Source: Chromera velia (lineage: Eukaryota; Sar; Chromeraceae). Taken from it: DNA of 12,500 nucleotides. Positions 1-8,664 of the stretch are shown one piece after another. The notes beneath the pieces were generated by a model. The model saw nothing but the letters and a program-made list of their open reading frames with translations. It ran no database searches and was not told the origin of the DNA. The number at the start of each line of letters is the position of its first letter. The first letter of the stretch is position 1. Made by a program: the position numbers and the translations under genes. Location of the stretch: positions 1-12,500 of the forward strand of contig JAHBMJ010001515.1 in NCBI GenBank assembly GCA_018398765.1, written 5' to 3'.

Positions 1-32
<32 letters not shown>

Positions 33-330
33 AGAAGAAGAAAAAGAAGAAGAAGAAGAAGAAGAAGAAGAAGAAAAAGAAGAAGAAGAAGAAGAAGAAG
101 AAGAAGAACAAGAAGAAGAAGAACAAGAAGAAGAAGAAGAAGAAGAAGAAGAAAAAGAAGAAGAAGAAGAAGAAGAAGAAGAAGAAAAAGAAGAAGAAGA
201 AGAAGAAGAAGAAGAAGAAAAAGAAGAAGAAGAAGAAGAAGAAGAAGAAGAAGAAAAAGAAGAAGAAGAAGAGGAGGAGGAGGATGAGGAAGAAGGAGAA
301 GAGGAGGAGGAGGAGGAGGACGACGACACT
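1..330. repeat. Long GAA/TTC tract with regular interruptions
   Basis: This is an almost pure (GAA)n tract extending from the window edge, passing into GAG and GAC triplets after about 270. Triplet phase is never broken. AAA replaces GAA at 43, 76, 154, 187, 220 and 256, and CAA at 109 and 124. Several spacings are 33 bp, suggesting a ten-GAA-plus-one higher-order unit. The purine run can in principle form triplex DNA. Confidence 0.95.
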
Positions 331-372
331 GCAACCGGAGGGGGGGGAAGGTCGGAAGGAGAACCTGCATGA
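1..372 (+). CDS. Possible 3' end of an acidic low-complexity protein
   Basis: Frame 1 is open from the left edge to TGA at 370-372. It reads poly-Glu with spaced Lys and Gln, then Glu/Asp, and ends DDDTATGGGGRSEGEPA. All interruptions of the tract are first-codon-position changes, so the frame is preserved. There is no start in the window and no other sign of a gene, so this may equally be a non-coding microsatellite. A real gene would start to the left of position 1. Confidence 0.25.
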
Positions 373-1633
373 CGCTTTTGTCGGTCTTCACACTTTCTGA
401 GTCTGCATACTTCCCTGCGACCGGCCCAGAAGGCATACACCAGACACTTCTCGTCTTTTTTTAGTTGATCTGCGCTTATCCATACGAAGTCGGAAGCGCC
501 CCTCCTCTAAAAATCATATTCTCTTCTCTTTCCCTTTCCGCCCCTCACTGCACGAATTCTTACAGAAGAGTGTGAGCCTCCATGAAATTCAATGAGGGCT
601 CGGTCCACCTCGTCCCTATCATCAGAAGATCTAGAAGAAGAGAAGGAAGAATCAGAGACAGAAGAAGAGGAAGAAGGGGAAGGCAAGGACAGAAAATCAT
701 GCTCATGTCTCCTCCTACGGCGTTCTCTTTCTTTTTGTCTGTCTTCACGCAGCTCCCGTCGAGGGGCAGATTTGAGACTCTTTCCATTTAGGAGGTTATT
801 GCAGCACCCCTTTTTGAGACAGTCGCAATTGACGCAGAGTCTTGCTGGGAGAGATTCTGACCCTCTAGCGCATGAGCATCTGAATAACAGACGACATCCG
901 CCTGCAGAGGCCTTGCAGTTACAACATCTCCCTTTATTCCCCCTCCGTCTGTTGTGGCCCTGCTTGTCGGGCTTTTCCTTGCCTTTCTCTCCCTTTTCAT
1001 TTCTCTCCTTTGCATCATATCTCTTTCTTCATTTACTTTTCTCCCTATCCCCCAATTTGCTACCTGAGGCCTGACTGTTCGACTGCTGCTCCCCCTTTCC
1101 ACATTCTCTCTGCGGGGGGGGTAGGAAGGAAAAAGCAGAACGAGAACAGATGGGTGGAGGGAGAGGGAGAGAGGAAGCTGAGAAGAAGAAAGAAGCACCA
1201 AGAAGAACACCGTAGCTTGGTCCGCAGGCCGCTTGAACAACAGGCAGAGAGGATAGGGAGAAGCAAAAAGGAGGGGGTGCTACTAGAGGTGGAGTGAGGG
1301 GAAATGGAAGTGAGGCAGGTGGAGGAGGAGCAGGAACAGCAAAGTCGGACTGAGAGGCAACAGGGAGAGAGAGGCACGGAGGAACACATGGAAAGGATGT
1401 ATCATTCAGCAAACATGTACGGTTCATAGGGGGGGGAGGAAGAAGCGGGAGAGAGCGAGCTGGAGAGGGTGTGGTGGGGGAAGGAAAAGAACATGAATCT
1501 GAAGACAAACAAGAGATGGTAGGGAAAGGACCCGGGCTAGATTGAGAGAGAGAAGGAGAGGAAGAGGGGGAGGGGGAAGCCAAACAATCTGTATTCAGTG
1601 CACCGTCAGAAATCACCTGTCCCTTTGTCCTTC
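373..1633. other. No convincing gene; purine/pyrimidine blocks
   Basis: Purine-rich plus-strand blocks (about 610-700 and 1120-1600) alternate with pyrimidine-rich ones (about 710-790, 950-1070 and 1620-1720). Such bias removes stop codons from the pyrimidine strand and creates open frames. An ATG-started plus-strand frame at 592-1074 (160 codons) is acidic and then basic/hydrophobic, with no recognisable domain. I see no splice-linked exons. Confidence 0.6.
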
Positions 1634-2542
1634 TCAATTCTCTTCTTGCTTTTTTTTTCTATCTTTTGCCCGTCTGTTCCTCCTCGCTGCCTTTTTCCTT
1701 GTCATCTCACTTTTGAACCCCAGACCGTCCCAACCACTCATCGGGATGAAGCCAGGGGGAGGAATCACAGAGGAGAGCGGAATGCATTCCTTGACTGGAG
1801 AATGAGGAAGAGGAGAGGAAAAAAGAGAAGGCAAACCATCCCAAACCGGACGAGAGCCCCATGTGGGAGGGTAGGAGCTAAGTGGGGAGAGAGACGATGG
1901 ATAGAGAAAAACGTGAGGAGAAGACTGAGTAGACTGGCTACTCATGTTGGTGCTCTTATCTTCCTCTTCTTCCTCCCCCAGCATAGACCATCTGTTTCTG
2001 CACACTACCCCAGCAGGCAGAGACGCGCCTGCAAGCGAAGGGAGCAAAAGGGCTGCAAGCCCAGCACAGAGAGCAGACATATGAGTGGTCAGGTTATCAG
2101 AGAAAGTGAGGGAGGAAGAAGTGAGCGGAGGGGTTTTCGAAGGAGTCAAAGCGGAAAAGCAAGCGTCAGGAGATTGTGAAGAAAGGGAGTGATGCAAAAG
2201 GGAGGAAAGAGGAGGGGCTGAAGGGATTGGCATGTCAAGGAGGTTAAAGAGTGGAGCTGTCTTGCCGAGAAGATTCGCACACTCATGGCGAGAAGGAGAA
2301 GAGGAAAAACGTCTGTTCATAGGGTGACCGACGCACCTGGACTGTGCCCCCTTCGCTCCTTCCTGCTTTCTTATGTGGGGGGTACGGTGTCCAATCTTTT
2401 TACTCATCCACAAAAACGAGTGCTGCAACGCGTTGGTCTTAAGGTGTGCGGGACGTTCTTGTGAGGGAGGGGGGACTGGCGGACGGAGACGGGCGACGGA
2501 GGACCAGCGGCGAGAGATGGGGCACTGAAGAGGGACTCGCAT
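1634..2542 (-). CDS. Long ORF of uncertain status (302 codons)
   Basis: The frame runs from ATG at 2542 to TGA at 1634-1636 without a break. The N-terminus (MRVPLQCPISRRWSSVARLR) is rich in Arg and Ser and lacks acidic residues, as organelle transit peptides often do. The rest is Ser/Pro-rich with a short Glu run in the middle and a very basic C-terminus. No domain is recognised. The strand is pyrimidine-rich for long stretches, which lengthens open frames by chance, so this could be spurious. Confidence 0.22.
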   Translation of the reverse strand: MRVPLQCPISRRWSSVARLRPPVPPPSQERPAHLKTNALQHSFLWMSKKIGHRTPHIRKQEGAKGAQSRCVGHPMNRRFSSSPSRHECANLLGKTAPLFNLLDMPIPSAPPLSSLLHHSLSSQSPDACFSALTPSKTPPLTSSSLTFSDNLTTHMSALCAGLAALLLPSLAGASLPAGVVCRNRWSMLGEEEEEDKSTNMSSQSTQSSPHVFLYPSSLSPLSSYPPTWGSRPVWDGLPSLFSSPLPHSPVKECIPLSSVIPPPGFIPMSGWDGLGFKSEMTRKKAARRNRRAKDRKKKQEEN

Positions 2543-2630
2543 AGACGGGGGGAGGGGAGTGGTGTCCCTCTGCTTCTTCTGATTACCTTCCCCCGTCCCC
2601 CTCCCCGAGGGGGGGGGGATTTGCTTGCAG

Positions 2631-2636
2631 TTTATT
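2631..2636 (-). terminator. Candidate polyadenylation signal AATAAA
   Basis: The plus strand reads TTTATT, so the minus strand carries AATAAA about 145 bases past the TGA at 2781. This fits a 3' end for the tentative minus-strand gene. The same bases contain the TAA stop of the alternative reading frame ending PPKQQ. A single hexamer is weak evidence on its own. Confidence 0.3.
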
Positions 2637-2780
2637 GCTGCTTAGGAGGCCAAGCCCCCCCGTTCCCTTCCCCCCGACCCTCCATAGATTCATCAAGGTC
2701 CATTGCACCCGCATCTCCTGACTGATTCAGTGGACCCCCGCCCCATCCCTCGCTGACCCCCGCGTCTCTGCCCCTTTGCA

Positions 2781-3747
2781 TCACAGCTGTGAATGCGAGA
2801 CGGCGGTTGTTGATTCCGGAAGTCTCTCTCTGCTTCGACCTGTGTTTTTGTTCCTGCTCGATAGTACCCGGGAATTGTGGTCTGCTTTTCTCTTCCCCCC
2901 CTCTCCAGTTTCGGTCAAGGCAACTCTGGGTTGTCTGGGGTCTATGGGCACCTCGTAAGCGTCTTCGGAGCGGAAACGAGAGAACATGTCTGTCATTGTC
3001 CACTCTAAATGGAATGCGAAGAGCCTGGTGGTTAACTCGGCTCTCTTCTCCCTCCCCCCAGCCTTCAAGAAGTCCTCACGCAACCCCCCTAACTGCTGAG
3101 CAAGCTGCTTGTCTTCTGAAAAGAATGTCAGGATTTTACGGGATTTTAACATAAACGGGGGGGCATTAACTTAAAGTTTGTTCCTAGCGTCTGACCTATA
3201 CGTCTTTCATCTCTTCCTTCTGTCCTGATTACTGCTCTTGCTACTAGCTCTCTCTCTCATGCGACCTCATACTTGACGCTCCTCCATCTGAATGCCTTCT
3301 TCGGCATTTGCTAAGTACTTCCTACCCCTCAGTCATAACCAGTGAAAAATAAAAGTCGATCACAATCGATGCCGGTTATCCCTTCTGTGCAGCCTTGAAG
3401 TGTGTCATTCATCTTTGAATTTAATTTTATTCATTTCTTTAAAATCCCGTAAAATCCCGTATAATCCCGTATAATCCCATAAAATCCTAGGAAGAGGCTA
3501 GGATTTTAGCTTTCTTCCAGGATTTTAGATTCTAAAATCCTAAGTGTAGGGATTATATTTTTAACGTTAAGAGTCCGGCAGAATCCTGGGTAAAATCCGC
3601 CAAAATCCGCTAAAATCCTGGCCAAAATCCTGTAAAATCCGCTAAAATCCTAGGCTAAAATCCCGCAAAATCCTAGCTACCTGCAGGGTATTTCATAATA
3701 TCATTCCTTAACTGTTTTATAGAGTTATCAAAAAAGAGACAGATCAT
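2781..3747 (-). CDS. Tentative two-exon hypothetical protein
   Basis: The proposed exons are 3681-3747 and 2781-3115 on the minus strand, giving about 133 residues. The donor is CTGCAG then GTAGCT at 3680, and the acceptor is TTCTTTTCAG at 3116, with a plausible branch motif (CTGAC) just upstream. The phase matches: one G at the end of the first exon plus AA makes Glu. The second exon reads EDKQLAQQLGGLREDF, continues through LFAFHLEWTMTDMFSRF and EDAYEVPIDPRQPRVAL, and stops at TGA 2781-2783. The helical, amphipathic pattern looks like real protein, but I recognise no family. The first exon is AT-rich and its start (ATG at 3747, or 3696, or an acceptor) is uncertain. A second possibility is an unspliced start at ATG 3152, giving MLKSRKIL from the repeat itself. 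A third is a 53-nt intron from CAG then GTCGAA to TTCACAG, moving the end into a frame stopping at 2632. Confidence 0.35.
3131..3149. repeat. Left arm of a perfect 19-bp inverted repeat
   Basis: The sequence ggattttacgggattttaa here is the exact reverse complement of 3439-3457. The arms are separated by 289 bases. Each arm contains two motif copies of the AAAATCC family, 10 bp apart. Confidence 0.9.
3439..3457. repeat. Right arm of a perfect 19-bp inverted repeat
   Basis: This is the exact reverse complement of 3131-3149. It forms the left edge of the main AAAATCC array. No clear target-site duplication flanks the pair, so a small inverted-repeat transposon is possible but not shown. Confidence 0.9.
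3481..3507. repeat. Short inverted repeat, 10-bp arms, 7-base loop
   Basis: AAAATCCTAG at 3481-3490 and CTAGGATTTT at 3498-3507 are perfect complements around the loop gaagagg. Confidence 0.9.
3520..3540. repeat. Near-perfect palindrome, 10-bp arms, 1-base centre
   Basis: GGATTTTAGA at 3520-3529 and TCTAAAATCC at 3531-3540 are exact complements around a single T at 3530. Confidence 0.9.
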
Positions 3748-4191
3748 TACTTGTTAAAAGATATTTCCAAGCAGTTAGACACGCGTCTATCAGTTTTTCT
3801 TTCCTCTAGTCTTTCCTTGTCGAATCCTTAATTTTCTTAGTCTAGTTCTTAGTGATCTTCATGCTAGTCAGCGTACTCTTTCACCACTTGCGTGCATGCT
3901 GCATCCTAGGCTGCATCAAAAAGAGGAAATCAGAGCCGGCCCGCTCTGCTACGCGGCTTCAGCTTGTGTGAGAAGTTTTTTTTGAACCTGATTCCCTGCA
4001 TGAAGCGCGAGGCGCGCAAGTGGAGTGTGCATGATGAGGCTGAAACGATCCCCCTCCCCTCCTCGATCGCTCCAATGACACAGACTAAAAGAGTCCCCCC
4101 CCGCCTTTCTGACTCGACCCTCTCAGATGCTCAGATGCTAAGTTCAATCGAGTCGCAGTCAGTGAGTGAATCGGCTAGTCCGTCGGTCAGG

Positions 4192-4214
4192 CAGTCAGTC
4201 AGTCAGTCAGTCAG
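4192..4214. repeat. (CAGT)n microsatellite
   Basis: Uninterrupted CAGT units lie here, with degenerate copies on both sides (about 4150-4220). Confidence 0.9.
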
Positions 4215-4380
4215 CCAGTCTACATACTGAAAAGGCTGCGCGATCTCTCCGACAAGCGACAGACGATTTCATCTGCCTTGATGTTGCCCCCTCCAACTTA
4301 TTCCTTCAGTCCCGGCCCATAATCTTTCTCTCAGATAGATTGGGGTGAGGAGAAGAGAGGACCGGTCGCCTTCTTGCTGA

Positions 4381-4400
4381 ATGGATGGATGGATGGATGA
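4381..4400. repeat. (ATGG)n microsatellite
   Basis: About four and a half perfect ATGG units run into GAATG. Confidence 0.9.
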
Positions 4401-5004
4401 ATGACGCCCTGCCCCCACACCCAATGGCCACGTGGCCGCCTGTCTTCGATCGTTCAAAGACACGTATGACAACCACCTTCCGCTTCCCCACAATGCCAAC
4501 TAGGATGCACAGAACAGCATAGAGAGAGTGCTGAATGAAGGACACGAAATGGAGGCTAAGAGGAAACGAAATCAGTCAGCGCTTACGGTACGCATCCATG
4601 GCTTGGTTGAATGAAAGAACATTTCTGTGTTAAAAAATGAACGGGAAGAAGAGGAGCAAGTGGTTTGTTTAACAGGCAGAGAGAGAGAGAGGGAAAAGGG
4701 AAGGGAGGAAACATGCACTCGCGTCGCCATCCCTGCTGAGACCCTCAAACAAAAAGAAACATTTCGATCGATGTCAAGAGAAAATTCAGGAAGCAGACAC
4801 GGGCAGACAGACTCACTCACAGACTCGCAGACACGCCGACCGACCGTGCGACTGGTCAGGAAAACAGAAGCCTTTCTCGCTCTCTCTCTCTCTCCCTCTG
4901 TCTAGACCTGTCGCCCCCCCCTCCCTTCTCGTTTCAATGCTTTTGCTTTCCTTGCTGGCCAGGCGGAGGAAGAAAATCTTCATTCGACCAGACAGACAGT
5001 GACA

Positions 5005-5024
5005 ATGAATGAATGAATGAATGA
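5005..5024. repeat. (TGAA)n microsatellite
   Basis: Five TGAA units follow a short CAGA run. Confidence 0.9.
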
Positions 5025-5956
5025 AGAGATGATACCTGCAGGTCTGTCTCCCTCCCTCCACAACGTTGACAACGTCCCTCCACGTCTTCCTTCCAAAAAC
5101 AAAATCAATTATCTCGGGCTGGGTGGGAAGGAAGAGACGCCAAGAAACAAAGGAAAGAAGGAAGAAAGGGAGTGAGAACCAAAACGGGGGACTGAAAGGA
5201 GCTTTGAAAGGACGAAGAAGAAACGGACGAAAACGCGGACAGGAGGAAGTAAAAAGGGGCAAAGGGGGGGGGAGTTAGAGAAGGGAGCAAGAAGTTTTTG
5301 GACTTTTGCCTGTTGCTTGCCTGTCCGATCCTCTGACAAAACGGTAGGCGTGCAGCGAGGCAGAAGAAACAGAAGTAACAAACAGGCAGCTGTGTTGGAG
5401 TTCCGACAAAAGGTCGTGAATGAAAGAGGAAGGTTCAAGCGCAGACAGATAGTCTCCCCTCCCCTCCCCTCCCCACCGGCATTTCCCATGGGGTGACAAC
5501 GTCAGTCCGTCTGTCAATCAAGAGAGAGAGAGAGAGGGATTCCTCGTGCAAACACAGAGGAGAGGGTGGGGCCAAGAGAAGCCCGCCCTTCCTTTCTGCA
5601 TCAAGTCTTCATCTCATCAATCAAACGACTGACTGATTGGGGGGGAAAAGGCGGAGAGCTGCCTGGCGCTCGACCAGTGCCCACACGGCAATGCTGAAAG
5701 GGGAAAGGAAACAAGAAAACCAGACTCGAGATCGAGTCCGAAACTTCTGTCCTTTCTTGTTTTTCTTCTGTCTGCCCGTTTCTCGTCCTTCCTTCCTTGA
5801 CTTCTCTGTCAGAGAAGCCCTCGGTGACCATACAGACAGAGGGCACCGCATACATGCATCGACAGGCTCTTATCATGCACAGGTTGTGTTTCGTTGGTTG
5901 GGTCGGTCGGTCGAGGTCGAATCATTTCACTTCCTTTACGGTTCATGGAGCTCCAA

Positions 5957-5968
5957 ACACACACATAT

Positions 5969-6007
<39 letters not shown>

Positions 6008-6009
6008 CA
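5957..6009. repeat. Compound (CA)n-(TACA)n-(CA)n microsatellite
   Basis: A CA run, then TA-CA units of four bases, then an uninterrupted CA run. Alternating purine-pyrimidine dinucleotides such as CA can adopt Z-DNA. Confidence 0.95.
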
Positions 6010-7360
6010 GAGGCAGGCAGTCGAGTCCATGTCGTCATTGTTTTCTCCTCTGGCTGTGAGGAGACGGGAAGGCAGAAGCTAGACAAGGAAGAAAGCAAGG
6101 CAGTTCAATTAAGTCAGTACACAAATATGATCGAAAGAGACGAGAAAGAACATGGAAGGTTAGAGTTGAAGGCAGAGAAAACTGGAAGGAAAAGGGGGGA
6201 GAAAGACTCACTAAGCTACAAGGAAAGATTACTCGCTCTTGTGCCCCTTCCCTTCCCTTCACCCAACCTGACCGTTGGCGCTGGCCTGCCTGGGGGTGAA
6301 CGAACGGCATCCCTCGCAGGTATCTGCGGAGGACTCCGTTCTGCTCTGTTCTGTCTGACTGATTGATTGATGATGATGGATGGCTCCATCTACTTAATTG
6401 TCCCTGTCTGTTGCATCTCTTTCTATCTGTGTCTGTCTGTGTCGCATCTGTCGTTCGATGCCTCGGCCCGTCTGCGCAGTCCACGAAAGTAGTGGCAGTT
6501 GGGTGCCGAGCTAAGGCTAAAAAATGTTCCCCTGACATCTCTTTGATCGAGTCCTTCTACAGAACAAGCAGTCAAAAAGAGAGAAACAACATACAGCAGG
6601 CCGACCGCAATCCCAGACGATGCAAGGTTTTGCTCTGATGGCGCAACCGCACTCTTGACTGGGTTTGGGGAAACGTTTTCTCTCGCGGTATTTCTGTTTT
6701 TCCTTTTTGAGTCTCATGAATGATGGAGGGGTTGACGGACGGAGTGACGGACGGAAGCACGTCAAAACGAAGAAGCCCACCTTTGCAAACTTCTTTCTAC
6801 TCCTGTTGCTTTCAATTGAATTCAATTCGATGGTGGAGTCAGACAGACAAACAAACATTGATCGATCACGCTGTCACAGACTGCATGGGTGGGTGAGCAT
6901 CATGCTTTCTATCCGAAAGCCGTCAATGAACGGAATGGTGCTTCCTTTCTTTCCACTTTCGTTCCTTCCATGGATCAATTTTCTTTCTTTCATGTCACGT
7001 TCAAGATCAACGTCTCGATTTGCACACAATGAATGCATCATTCAAACAGTTAAGGAAACACAGACAGGGAGGGAAGGGGAGAAAGGGGGGAAGACGAAGA
7101 CGAGTGACTACGGGGAGAAGATACCGCAGCAGCTGCAGTATACCGTCACAGTCTAGAGAGATAGATGAGGGCATGCATGTAGCATCAGGTCGACGACAGC
7201 TGAAGGGAAGAGACAAGGGAGGAGACATGCAAGTTAACGTGCTTGTAGCAAAAAACTGATGAGGCACAATGACGCAAGCAAAGCACAACACGAAAAACTT
7301 CTCACGGGAAACTTCTTCCTTCCTTCTTTTTTCGGCCGACTCGCATGAATGGAAGGATGG

Positions 7361-7380
7361 ATCGATCGATCGATCGATCG
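7361..7380. repeat. (ATCG)5, a self-complementary tetranucleotide run
   Basis: Five perfect ATCG units. The unit is its own reverse complement when shifted, so the run is palindromic. Confidence 0.95.
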
Positions 7381-7407
7381 GTCGAGTGTGATGATGCCAG
7401 CTGGCCG

Positions 7408-7434
7408 CTTCTTTCTTTCTTTCTTTCTTTCTTT
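7408..7434. repeat. (CTTT)n microsatellite
   Basis: A pyrimidine tetranucleotide run, complementary in composition to the AAAG run at 7640-7720. Confidence 0.95.
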
Positions 7435-7559
7435 GATTTTGTTCTTCCTCACACATGGGCGGGCTGTGTGGCATCGCTCTTCCATTTCTTTCTTTCACTC
7501 CGTTCCTTGCCGTTCCTTGCTGCATAGCGCCAGGCAGGGAGGGAGGAAGCAGAGCCTCT

Positions 7560-7638
7560 CAGGCAGGTAGAGGAGAGAGAGAAAACCCGACAGCGAAAGG
7601 AGAAAGAGGGAGAGAAAGAGAGACAGAAAAGAAGACAG

Positions 7639-7673
<35 letters not shown>

Positions 7674-7688
7674 AGGAAAAGAAAAGAA

Positions 7689-7719
<31 letters not shown>

Positions 7720-7735
7720 GAGAGGCAAGAACGGG
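7560..7735. repeat. Purine-rich tract with (GAAA)n core
   Basis: The plus strand is nearly all A and G over about 175 bases. The core is (AAAG)n at 7640-7673, GAAAA units at about 7675-7690 and (GAAA)n at 7691-7719. Confidence 0.9.
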
Positions 7736-7795
7736 AAGTGAGCAAGGGTATCCAAACCTGCATGTCACGTTCCCTTTTCTTCAGCCCCCCCAACC

Positions 7796-8262
7796 ATGCC
7801 AGGCACATGCATGCAGCTAAGTTCTAATCCTGAGCAGACAGCGGGCAAGGAAGAAAGAAAGCAAGGAAGAAAGGAAGTAACGGATTTCTGTAGAGAGAAG
7901 GAAGAAACTTTCGGGCTGTCAGTGTCGAGCGATACAAACCACCTTCAGAACGGACTTAGATCTGTTGAGCCCCCCTTAAAGAAGTGTTTTACCATGGATC
8001 GATAAACATACTTTCTTTTCAGGTGGACTATCAACCATGCAAGGAAGAACTAAGGGGAGAGAAGGATAAAGATCAGCGAGCAGCCGCAATCTCGGCGTAT
8101 CACATGCCTTTGCCGCAAACCCCCCTCTGCATGGGCACGAGTAATCAAACGTCGCGCCTATCTTTGCAAAGGGAACAATACAGCAAGCAGACAACCCTAG
8201 ATAGCCAAAGAGATTGTTGGACGGATCAGTCAAAGCATAAAGTCAGCGGCCGAACGCGTTGA
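7796..8262 (+). CDS. Tentative 3' end of a plus-strand gene
   Basis: A good acceptor, ACTTTCTTTTCAG, ends just before GTGGACTAT at about 8033. From there a frame runs VDYQPCKEELRGEKDKDQR and on to QSKHKVSGRTR, stopping at TGA 8260-8262. Upstream, an ATG at 7796 opens MPGTCMQLSSNPEQ, and a donor candidate GGAA then GTAACG (about 7880) would join it in phase 0. Other donors (TCA then GTGTCG, TCT then GTTGAG) would also be phase 0, so the first exon is not settled. The product is hydrophilic and not recognised. The orientation is convergent with the SH3 gene ending at 8534, leaving about 270 bases between them. Confidence 0.25.
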
Positions 8263-8533
8263 TTCCCTCCTCCCACTCCCCTTTGTCGCTTCTTTTCTCA
8301 CGCCGTCTCTCACTCGACCCTTTTTGGACTTCGACCGGATGACAGACAGACAGACAGCACATCCTGCCAGCCAACAGAGTCAACCAGCAGGCGATCGATG
8401 CTCAGCGGGGACGGATCGTTTCGCAGGAAGAGGGAGAGGAAGAAAGAGTGAAAACAAAACATATTTGCTGTCTTGACTGCTCTACTCATCTCTTCTTCCA
8501 ATCCTCTGGGTGGATCCTCAATCTGCATGACGG

Positions 8534-8664
8534 CTATGGGGCCAACTTGTACCCCGGAAACCATCCAACGGGTTCCCCGGCTCCTTCGGGACCTGTTCCT
8601 GCCCCCTCCCTGCTGCCGTACCACCACCCGCTCGGATGCTTCCACGTCACGCGAATCCGCTCAC
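8534..8664 (-). CDS. Terminal exon completing the SH3 domain
   Basis: This is the last exon of the SH3 gene, listed separately because it is easily missed. The acceptor is TGCAG before 8664, preceded by a (GGAT)n run instead of a classic pyrimidine tract. The exon starts with two bases, GT, which combine with the single G left by the donor at 8944 (AGG then GTCAGT) to make Gly442. It reads ERIRVTWKHPSGWWYG, a Gly/Glu/Pro-rich loop, then VGWFPGYKLAP and TAG at 8534-8536. The Trp-Trp pair and the Phe-Pro-Gly-Tyr motif are the SH3 ligand-groove hallmarks. The loop of about 14 residues between these strands is long for an SH3 domain. If the intron were not spliced, the upstream exon would run on to a stop at 8783 with a hydrophobic tail and no complete SH3. 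Confidence 0.8.

Larger units (their letters stand above)
3441..3673. repeat. Array of AAAATCC motifs at about 10-bp spacing
   Basis: Exact AAAATCC starts at 3441, 3451, 3481, 3534, 3592, 3602, 3612, 3624, 3634, 3644, 3657 and 3667 on the plus strand. ATAATCC variants lie at 3461 and 3471 and a GAATCCT variant at 3581. Reverse copies (GGATTTT) start at 3501 and 3520. Most neighbouring copies are 10 bp apart, with a few at 12-13 bp. The spacers are short and vary: CGT, GCT, GCC, TGT and CTAGG. Confidence 0.9.
3116..3680 (-). other. Presumed intron carrying the AAAATCC array
   Basis: On the minus strand this 565-nt interval starts GTAGCT and ends TTCTTTTCAG. Most of the AAAATCC/GGATTTT copies of this window lie inside it: GGATTTT in transcript sense near the 5' end and AAAATCC in transcript sense just before the 3' splice site. 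Its two ends could therefore base-pair. It is an intron only if the gene model around it is right. Confidence 0.35.
3757..7795. other. About 4 kb with microsatellites and no convincing gene
   Basis: Open frames here are short, overlap on both strands and mostly run through simple repeats such as (CAGT)n, (GGAT)n, (TGAA)n, (TACA)n/(CA)n, (ATCG)n and (GAAA)n. I found no pair of exons with matching phases, no recognisable domain and no RNA gene. Small genes or exons could still be hidden. Confidence 0.6.

Noticed and set aside
592-1074. 160-codon plus-strand frame with ATG, acidic then hydrophobic
   Set aside because: The acidic part comes from a GAA-rich block and the hydrophobic part from a TTC/CTC-rich block; this looks like translated low-complexity DNA.
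1029-1637. 202-codon minus-strand frame rich in Ser and Pro
   Set aside because: It starts from TTG, lies on a pyrimidine-rich strand where stop codons are rare by composition, and has no domain or splice support.
3441-3673. Interstitial telomere repeat
   Set aside because: The unit lacks the ordered TTTAGGG or TTTTAGGG pattern; the constant core is AAAATCC with variable spacers.
3441-3673. CRISPR array
   Set aside because: The repeat core is only 7 bases with spacers of about 3 bases, in both orientations, in eukaryotic-looking DNA.
4540-4600. Apparent 31-nt minus-strand intron (GTAAGC to CTCTTAG)
   Set aside because: It is much shorter than the other introns here, and the joined frame soon reaches a stop.
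5797-6366. 189-codon plus-strand frame
   Set aside because: It runs through the TACA/CA microsatellite (a His-Thr run), overlaps other open frames on both strands, and shows no conserved-looking segment.
7455-7820. Lys/Glu-rich plus-strand frame and Phe/Leu/Ser-rich minus frames
   Set aside because: They are direct translations of the GAAA microsatellite.
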